NCBI GenBank assembly: GCA_016271365.2
Contig: CM057453.1
Coordinates: 1,093,226,001 to 1,093,290,000 of the forward strand
Direction of reading: 5' to 3'
DNA length: 64,000 nucleotides
From: Neoceratodus forsteri
Taxonomy: Eukaryota; Chordata; Ceratodontiformes; Ceratodontidae
In this document: positions 57,351-64,000 of the stretch, one piece after another
Numbering within the stretch: the stretch's first letter is position 1
How the letters are laid out: the number at the start of each line of letters is the position of its first letter
Position numbers and translations under genes: made by a program
Notes under the pieces: generated by a model
Databases searched by the model: none
What the model was told of the DNA's origin: nothing
Seen by the model: the letters and a program-made list of their open reading frames with translations, nothing else

Positions 57351-57359
57351 CTATGCCCG

Positions 57360-57924
57360 TTGCTTCAGATTCTCAGTTTGAACATGCATCATTTTTAAAG
57401 AATTCAGACAAAATTTGGAAAGAAGTGAAAAATGACGGTCATAAAATTACAATCTCAAATTATCAGCCCATTTATGAAAATTGCCATTTAAAAAAAAAGA
57501 CTCTAACCACATATGGAAGGTGAAAGGCATAAGCAGAATTGGAGATATGCGGACTTCTAGTTCCGCTACGGCTCCGATCAGTAGCTAATAGAGCCACTCC
57601 ACCTGACTTGATAAATAATCCTCCTTAATTAAATGTTAAAACCTGCTGAAACCAACTGTAATGGCAACCGGAGGAATGCAGAAGGACAGAGGGACAAGAA
57701 CTTGCACTCTGCATCCGCGGGGTGAAAAAGAAACCCAAGGCTTACAACACAATTCTCCTACTTGAGTCCTTGCCACAACCACATGCCATAACAGCACAGC
57801 CCCAAGCTATGACACTGATGAGGAAACAGAACAGCTCTCCCAAACAAGATTGGAGACTCTGATAAGGGAATTGAAGGATGTGAGGGCAGAAAATAAAAAG
57901 TAATTCAAATAACTAAATCAAAAT
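57360..57924 (+). pseudogene. L1-like LINE 5' region and start of ORF1, cut by DIRS E
   Basis: Near its end the + strand reads QTRLETLIRELKDVRAENKK and FK-LNQNI in a frame typical of the coiled-coil start of L1 ORF1. It stops at 57924, where element E begins. The preceding 400 bp could be the 5' UTR. Assignment is tentative. Confidence 0.4.
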
Positions 57925-58346
57925 ATCTTACTTCGAGTGGGAGCTCTTGCAGCAGGCTATTACAATCAGGACTATGCAGCAGGCACTAGGACCCTCCGGT
58001 GAAACTTCTGCCAGCAATACACAGCAGGGACCACCCCTGACACTGGCCCCACCCCGATGTTGGTCAGGGTACAAGAGGGGGTGGACCAAGCTCCACCTCA
58101 GTTCTTTCCCGCCGTGTCCTGCATGTGAAGTCGAAGGAACAGCTTCTGCTTGCAGTTGCACCTAAAGATCTTCATAGATTTGATCTACAATCAACTCTGT
58201 TTCTTCAATTTTGATGGATTTTCTTTTCCTCAGGTACCTGACATCAGTCCACTGCCTGTCAGTTGTTTTTCCGCCTTTAGAGTGTTGTTTCCCTCGCTCT
58301 CAGCTGTTTACTGAGTCCGACGTCAGACATTTCCTGGCCAAGATCA

Positions 58347-59340
58347 ATGTCTTCTCGGGCGTCGGCATCTCCTGAACATTTAACCAAGTGTGACTGCAGG
58401 AGGCAGATCCCAGCAAAGGACGGCCATCGGCGGTGCCTTTTTTGCCTAGGCCGGACCACGACACCGCCAACTGCGCAGATTGCCAGGCCTTTACCAGCCA
58501 GACCCGCATCTGCCACCTGAAGTTCCTTAAGGCCTACCTGCTGGAGCTGAAGATGGATCTGCACTCCTCAGAGGGGAAGCAGAAGGAAAAAAAACACCAC
58601 AGCAAGGACCGTAGTCAGGTCCCGTCACTGAGTCCGGTCAGTTGCGCTCTCACTCATGCCATCTCACAAAATGCCTGCCCTTCGGTTCTGGAGATCCTCA
58701 GAAGACTACTCAGGCTAAGGCTGGCCCATTCAGGGGGAGAAGCCGGCCAAGCCAAAGGTGACCCCGCTAAGGGTCATCGTTAATCCCTTAGAGGTGCCTG
58801 CTTCGGCCCCACCTGCTAAGGCACCGACACCACCTGCTAAAGGTGCGCCTTCGGAGACCAAGGACTCTCCAGCACTCCCTGGCATCACCCCATCATTGGT
58901 CCCTACACCGACACCAGTCAAAGGGGCGAAGGATGCGGGGACAGTCACGGAGGAAACTACATCTCCGTCGCCCAAGTCCTCCTCCCCGGGCCCTCAGGAG
59001 AGCTCTCCTTCATGCCCCGACATTCCAGAGACTTCCTTCCCAAAATGAGTGGCTGACATATTCACCAAGGATGAGCTCAAGGATCTTTTCTCCTTTTGGT
59101 GGGGCAGGTCCACAAGCAGTCCTCCCCATCACCAGCCCAAACACCAGTACCGGACCCTGTAGAAAAATCACAGCCGGGAGGTGAGTCTTCCCCGAGGAAG
59201 TCACTGGAGTGCCAGCCTTCACCTCCCTCCAGGGCTCATTCCCACACATGGTTTCAGGACCACCGACGTCGCTCCCGGGACTCAGGTGACCAACGTCAGT
59301 CTAGGTGACGCTCCAGGAGCCCTCCTCGCTCCATTCACAT
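58347..59340 (+). pseudogene. DIRS E gag-like ORF
   Basis: The start at 58347 (MSSRASASPEHLTKCDCRRQ) matches A's MSSSPTPSVEGHLSKC. The Cys/His block continues after a 1-base shift near 58440 as PDHDTANCADCQAFTSQT. The remaining pieces are rich in Pro, Ser and Arg (PASAPPAKAPTPPAKGAPSE, ...HRRRSRDSGDQRQSR), as in A. Frameshifts near 58440, 58760 and 59050. Confidence 0.68.
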
Positions 59341-59370
59341 ATCCGGACTGCCTTGTACAATATGGGCTGC

Positions 59371-59405
59371 ATGCCCATTGGTTCATGCTCTGAACCAATG
59401 GGCAT
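59371..59405. repeat. perfect 15-bp inverted repeat
   Basis: ATGCCCATTGGTTCA (59371-59385) and TGAACCAATGGGCAT (59391-59405) around a 5-bp loop, at the point where DIRS E sequence is lost. Confidence 0.85.
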
Positions 59406-59624
59406 ACCTTCTAACTGTTATCAGTCTTCGGTAGGCCGGCGGGGGTGGCAGGCAGGTGGGGGTGCTGCCACCCGCTGGCTGATGGGGAGCGGGTGATGGG
59501 GCTCCGTGGACGGGAGGTGGGGGCCACTAGATCACCAGGGAGTCTGGATGTGGGGTGTGTGGATGCCCCCAGCAATCTGGCTTCTTGCAGTCCACTGGAC
59601 CACCAGGGATCTTGGACTTTGGGA

Positions 59625-59900
59625 GAATGACTTCATGCCTGCAATCGGGCTACTCAGGGGAGGGGGAGTTTAACTTCATGCCTGCGATCAGGCTACTTGG
59701 GGTGGGGGATGTGGACAGTATGCCCGCGATCCGGCTACTCAGGGTGGGGGACATTTGCTTATGCCACAATCGGGCTAGTGGGGGAGGATAATGTTATGCC
59801 TGTGTTCGGGCTGCTGGGGGGGTGGGAAAGACTACTGTGCTGCCCAATCGGGCTATGGGGGAATGCTGTTATGCCAGCGATTGGGCTGCAGGGGGCGTCA
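59625..59900. repeat. degenerate minisatellite, about 45-55 bp units
   Basis: Repeated ATGCC(T/C)G(C/T)(A/G)ATC(G/A)GGCTA-type starts followed by CTCAGGGTGGGGGA-type G-rich tails, at least six copies with variable spacing. Plus-strand frames across it are artefacts of the repeat. Confidence 0.75.
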
Positions 59901-59984
59901 GTCCCCGACAGCTGCTGCCTGGCAGGGTGCCAGGTGCAAGTGGTCGGGGATCGGTGCACCTGCATGCTAATGGCATGCAAATAG

Positions 59985-60301
59985 GGTCATAATCAGACAC
60001 AAATGGCCCCCCCGCACCTTGCTTAGATTATGACCCCATTTGCATGTCACCCTTTGAATATTGCAGGTGCTGTGCATGACTCAATGGAACTTGCGCCACC
60101 GCATCTCAGTGCTCAACTCTGACCACTTACGGTGGTGCAGTTCCACTAAGCCATGCCACAGTGGAGTAATGTAGAGGCGATATTCAAAGGTTGCTCAATA
60201 TGCGCAACTCCGTTGAATATCGCCTGACCACACCCTGCACAACTTTTTTTAAGCAGCGCATGGGCTTTATACCACAATGGCACAAGTTAGAATATCTGGG
60301 C
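59985..60301 (-). mobile_element. Harbinger-like terminal fragment
   Basis: The right border (reverse complement) starts GGCCCAGATATTCTAACTTG, close to the TIR of the element at 41396. Inside, 60175-60225 is a strong hairpin (AGGCGATATTCAAAGGTTGC / GCAACTCCGTTGAATATCGC). No coding part. Confidence 0.55.
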
Positions 60302-60309
60302 CACTATAT

Positions 60310-61492
60310 TTAAATGTTATCAGACCCCCAAGCTTATATTAGATCCAATGGTCATTTGTCCCATAAATTTGATTTACATAGAGGAACCAGGCAGGGATGC
60401 CCTATCTCCCCCCTTCTATTTGCTTTTTACATTGAACCTTTGGCCCATATGATTCGACAAGATCAAAATCTTCCTGGTATCAATTTGGCTGGTATGCAAC
60501 ACAAAATAGCATTATTTGCGGATGATGTTTTGATATATTTAGCAAACCCGAATAATTCTCTACCACACTTATTTCAAAAGCTAACTTTATTCTCAGCCTT
60601 GGCCGGATATTCCTTAAATTCTAACAAAACTGAGCTATTGACCTTTAACTATAGCCCTCCAAGACATATTAAGGAAAAATTTTAATTTAAATGGAATTCC
60701 CAAACAATACAGTATTTAGGAGTTGTTATTCCAGCTGACCTTGGATCATTTTATAACCTAAATTATGATCCCCTAATACAGACCCTAAAGACGGACTTCA
60801 ATCGCTGGACAGTAATACCTTTATCCTTTTATGCGAGGAATCAAGCACTTAAAATGAATGCTCTGCCAATATTGTTATATTTGTTTCAATCTGTGCCTTG
60901 TGTGGTGCCCTTAGGTCCCTGAACAACTGGCAATGAGCATTTTAAGTTCCTTTGGTAAGGCAAAAAAAACCTGTCTTAAGTCCCAGCTATTGATGCTTAC
61001 AAAAAACTTTGGAGGAATAGCACTTCCTAATTTACACTATTATTGAAATGTCTCCCGAATGTGACTGGCTCTGCTGTGGGGAAACAGCCATTACATGGCA
61101 CACCGGAAGCAAACTGATCTTGGTAGATCTCTGCCTCACCTCTTACCTTTGGCTCTCTTTGCCCCCCCGATGAGACAACTCCAAGGAGTTCTGCCAAATA
61201 GTACAGGAGCAATACTGGAGGGCTGGCGGAGGGGCTACCCTCAAAAGCAGTTCTCTACCCATATTTGGAAATACTGCTGGTTCTCTGTGAACCCTGCTTT
61301 TCCACCAGCTCTAGAATATAAATGGTATGCTCCACAGGCCACCAAGGGCTTTGTGGTGCCTTGGCAAATGCTTCAAAACTCTTACATAGTGTCTTTCTCA
61401 CAAGCACAAACAAGGTATGGCTGGGTTCCCAGTGACTATATATATTATTTACAGATGAGAGATTGGATTAGCATAAGCTTGGGAACATAAGC
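60310..61492 (+). pseudogene. L1-like LINE reverse transcriptase and C-terminal fragment
   Basis: A 123-codon frame (60314-60685) holds HRGTRQGCPISPLLFAFYIE and the catalytic box IALFADDVLIYL with SLNSNKTELLTF. It continues over shifts as YLGVVIPADLGSFY, FNRWTVIPLSFYARNQALKM and, at 61095-61490, a C-terminal piece ending DYIYYLQMRDWISISLGT. Missing the RT N-terminus and the endonuclease. It lies between the Harbinger fragment and element copy 2. Confidence 0.8.
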
Positions 61493-61734
61493 AGGAGGCT
61501 GGTAAGGACAGAGGTTTAGGTTTATATTCTGTTTTAACTGAAATATTTTAATAGTTTTGTACGTGAAATTAGTTCTGTGTGTTAAAAATTACTACTTTGA
61601 GTTAGAACTGTTACTTGGGCTGCGATATTGTAAGTTGTGGGGCTTGGGAACACTTGTTTGGCAGTGATAATTAGAGTGAAATTTAAATGTGATGTTTTCC
61701 TGGTGTTAGGGGAAGGGGAAATGAACAAGAATCA
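61493..61734. other. AT-rich flank, no gene
   Basis: Between the L1-like fragment and the inverted Harbinger-like copy. No feature recognised. Confidence 0.45.
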
Positions 61735-61739
61735 TACCC

Positions 61740-62400
61740 ACAGGGACACTAACACAGGGATGCAGTAGTGTGGCAACCAAGCTCCCAGTGTGGGCCCATG
61801 AAAACTGTGCACACACAGCCTGCAGTCCTCCATGGCACAGGGGTGACACCCACCCTGTGCATGAACTGTGGCCCTGTATGCCACCAGCATATGCCTGGAG
61901 CACAAGTCACAGACAGTGGTGCACAGCCCCGGCAACACACACAAGCTACAGCATGGAGGTGGGACAGCAACTGCGGAGGCTACAGTGTCACCCGAGGCAA
62001 ACATGCACCACACCATTGACAGGAGGCAACCCAGCATTGTGACGGTCACAGTGGATGACCTGCAGGGACAGCCACCACTGACAAGGCAGCAGACCTCACA
62101 GGCCACAGACATGCAAGGGTGTCAGCTGCACAGGCCAAGGACAGGTTGACAGGGGCACAATGGACACAGAGCATGCACCATGGACCACTGCACACAGTAA
62201 TGCAATGCACAGGGAACAACACGCACACCACAGACACCGACTGATAGCCACTCCCACACCAGAGACTCTTCCCCACACACACACACATACCCATGACTGA
62301 ACCACCCCAGATGCCATGCACACCACTGCAACTGAGCACCTATAGCCAGCTGCAAATCAGAGACCACCACAGTATTCATATCAAAATATCTGTATTCAAA
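61740..62400 (-). other. 3' GT-rich region of Harbinger-like copy 2
   Basis: Reverse complement of 49060-49700 with clear but imperfect similarity, including the ACTGTGGTGGTCTCTGATTT block downstream of the SANT gene. Minus-strand open frames here are considered non-coding. Confidence 0.55.
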
Positions 62401-62553
62401 AACATATCAAAATCAACTATATACAACTATGTACAAACATGGGGGGAGGGACAGGAACAAGGTAGGGGTGGGTAAGGGGCAGGGGTGAACATATGGGAGA
62501 GGGTAGGTGAGGTGTGAGGGTTGAACTAAGGGGGGTAGTCGCAGGCTGCTCAT

Positions 62554-63797
62554 TCAGCTGTCAGTGTCCAGCCTGGTCCTCCGCTGCCTGGGGCTGTTGC
62601 CTGGCCACCTCTTCCTCCTCACCCCATGCTGCTGTAGATCCCTCAATATGGAGAGGGACTCTTGCACTTCCTGCAGAAGCTCCTGGGTGGCCTGCTGGAT
62701 ATGCAGGAGTATCCGCACACCTAGGACAAGGGATCAGAGTCAAGAGGTGTGACTGTCCATCCCCCTGCAGCCCACCCATTATGCATGGCATACAGCCATG
62801 TGCCACACTCCAGTGATGGTCTTCACCCACCCACAGTGACTGTGTCCACAAGACATGCCCAACCAGGCAGCAACAGCCATGTGTACCACTGCACACACCC
62901 ACCACCCATGTCCAGCACAGCACAACCAAGGCCGTACAGTAACGTGGCTATGCGGTGTGCAGGCAGTGCCACAGCCGTGTGCCCAGTGCACGCATGGACC
63001 ACCTTTGATGCACTTCCAGACATGCAGTGCCACTGTACAGTGCTTACTGTCACATGTCGCTTGCATGGCAGTGGTGTCCATGGATGGTGGCCATGCTCTG
63101 CTTCCCACCCTGTCACACAGCATGCAATAGCAATCATGGTGTCATGGCACTCACCCTCATCGGGACATTGATGGCATTGGGGTTGGTCCCCGACATGCCC
63201 CTGTGCAGCGTCCTCCTCCCTCTGCTGCCACTCCACCATCCTCCTCTGCTCAGCCACGCCTGTGGGAGAGAAAAGGAGAGAAACACATCAGTACAAACCC
63301 AAAGCAAATTCTCCTGCCCCAATGTGTGTCCCACCCACCCAGCCAGACCCACCCACCCCATACCCTGTAAACACCCCCACAGCCAACCCTAGACTATCCC
63401 TCCCCTATGTGCTGGACACATAAGACAGTGTTACCCATATGGACAATACAAGTGTGTAGACATTTCACCCACCTGGATGAGGCACCATGCCCCTCCTGGC
63501 ACGCGACCACAGACGTGCAAGTTGCTCTGGCTCCCTCCTTCTAAGGTCCCCATACCAGTGCCTGCACTGTTCTGCCATTCTCCTGCCGCCAGTGGCTGCC
63601 TCCAGGTTAGTGGCCACCTCTTGCCAGACCTTGGTCCTGGCCCTGTCCAGTGGCTCCTTACCATGGAGTGGGCCATAGTGTGGCTCCACAATGGCCACAA
63701 GGTTGGCCAGATCAAGGGCACTCCACCGAGGGGCTCTCCTGCATGCCAACTGTAATGCTATAGTAGGCAATATGGTGCTCTGCAGCGTGGCGCCCAC
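62554..63797 (-). CDS. SANT/Myb-like gene 2, copy 2, three open exons
   Basis: Exons 63797-63473, 63259-63155 and 62720-62554 have canonical borders (CCAG|GTGGGT, CCCACAG|GCGTGG, GAGG|GTGAGT, GTCCTAG|GTGTGC) and lengths 325, 105 and 167 bp. They join in phase to 198 codons plus stop. Exon 1 carries the SANT/trihelix-like domain: PRWSALDLANLVAIVEPHYG, LDRARTKVWQEVATNLEAAT and AEQCRHWYGDLRRREPEQLA. Exon 2 is polar (EQRRMVEWQQREED). Exon 3 forms a leucine-rich coil (LLHIQQATQELLQEVQESLS) and a basic tail. The methionine used in copy 1 is TTG here (63749-63747), so translation would need the upstream ATG. Function (partner of a transposase) is inferred. Confidence 0.68.
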
Positions 63798-64000
63798 ATG
63801 GAAGTGCTGCGCAGTACAGCGCCACCATTCCCTATTGTGCTGTCACTGAACAGTGCAATAGAGGTGCAGCCATACTGGACATGCAGCGCTGAGGGGGCAA
63901 AGGTCAGGCACAGGGTCATTGGTCTCTGGTGCAATGCCACGCACAGCACCATCAGACGTCTATGCATCTAGTGCGATTGGTTGCCTGTGTGCCATCGCTA

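Larger units (their letters stand above)
57925..59410 (+). mobile_element. DIRS element E, left part only (A family)
   Basis: The left end ATCTTACTTCGAGTGGGAGC and TCTTGCAGCAGGCTATTAC match the start of DIRS A. A gag-like ORF follows and the element breaks off before any RT. The right end, ICR and pol are absent. Confidence 0.78.
61735..64000 (-). mobile_element. Harbinger-like transposon, copy 2 (inverted, partial)
   Basis: The reverse complement aligns with 45860-45990, 47600-49700 of copy 1, without the hAT-like insertion. It includes the second SANT gene and part of the GT-rich 3' region and runs out of the window on the right. On the left it stops about 1 kb short of where copy 1 has its terminal repeat. 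Confidence 0.82.

Overview
This is a repeat-packed piece of a large vertebrate genome. The mix of DIRS tyrosine-recombinase retrotransposons, Tx1/L1-type and CR1/L2-type LINEs, Harbinger and hAT DNA transposons, a Ngaro-like remnant and tRNA-like SINEs points to an amphibian. A caecilian is my best guess, but this is inference from repeat content only. No bacterial features, tRNA or rRNA genes, CRISPR arrays or viral genes were seen.

1-11,361: the 3' end of one host gene. Two exons on the + strand (2663-2827 and 9874-10045) join in phase across a 7-kb intron and end in a stop codon. The intron holds a set of broken CR1/L2 LINE pieces, two copies of a tRNA-like SINE, a 299-bp tandem satellite, a roughly 100-bp minisatellite and fold-back sequences. 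A truncated L1-type LINE lies on the minus strand upstream (819-1895).

11,362-39,133: a DIRS cluster. Element A (11362-18500) has gag, RT/RNase H, methyltransferase-like and tyrosine recombinase (YR) regions, all degraded, and its YR is split by two oligo-T-flanked insertions. Element B (18511-24237) starts 10 bp after A and carries gag but no polymerase or recombinase. A minus-strand Ngaro-type YR/SGNH remnant and two L2-like fragments follow. Element C (from 29727) belongs to the same gag-only family as B and has inserted into an L2-like LINE. Element D (30393-36053), a pol/YR-bearing DIRS, is nested inside C. All four show the DIRS internal complementary region that matches both ends.

39,133-50,678: DNA transposons. 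A 1.05-kb element with about 50-bp terminal inverted repeats (39133-40182) carries the 3' half of a SANT gene. Next is a Harbinger-like element (41396-50678) with a broken HARBI1-type transposase, a minus-strand SANT gene and a second, divergent SANT gene on the + strand. A 1606-bp hAT-like insertion with a perfect 8-bp target duplication sits between the two SANT genes. A second copy of this element, in inverted orientation, fills the right edge of the window (61735-64000). In that copy the second SANT gene is still open across three exons.

50,750-61,700: a near full-length Tx1-like LINE with several frameshifts (about 50760-57165), an L1-like 5' fragment, a truncated A-family DIRS element (E, 57925-about 59410), a roughly 50-bp minisatellite, a Harbinger terminal fragment and an L1-like RT fragment.

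Apart from the host exons and perhaps the second SANT gene at 62554-63797, everything recognisable is a decayed mobile element.
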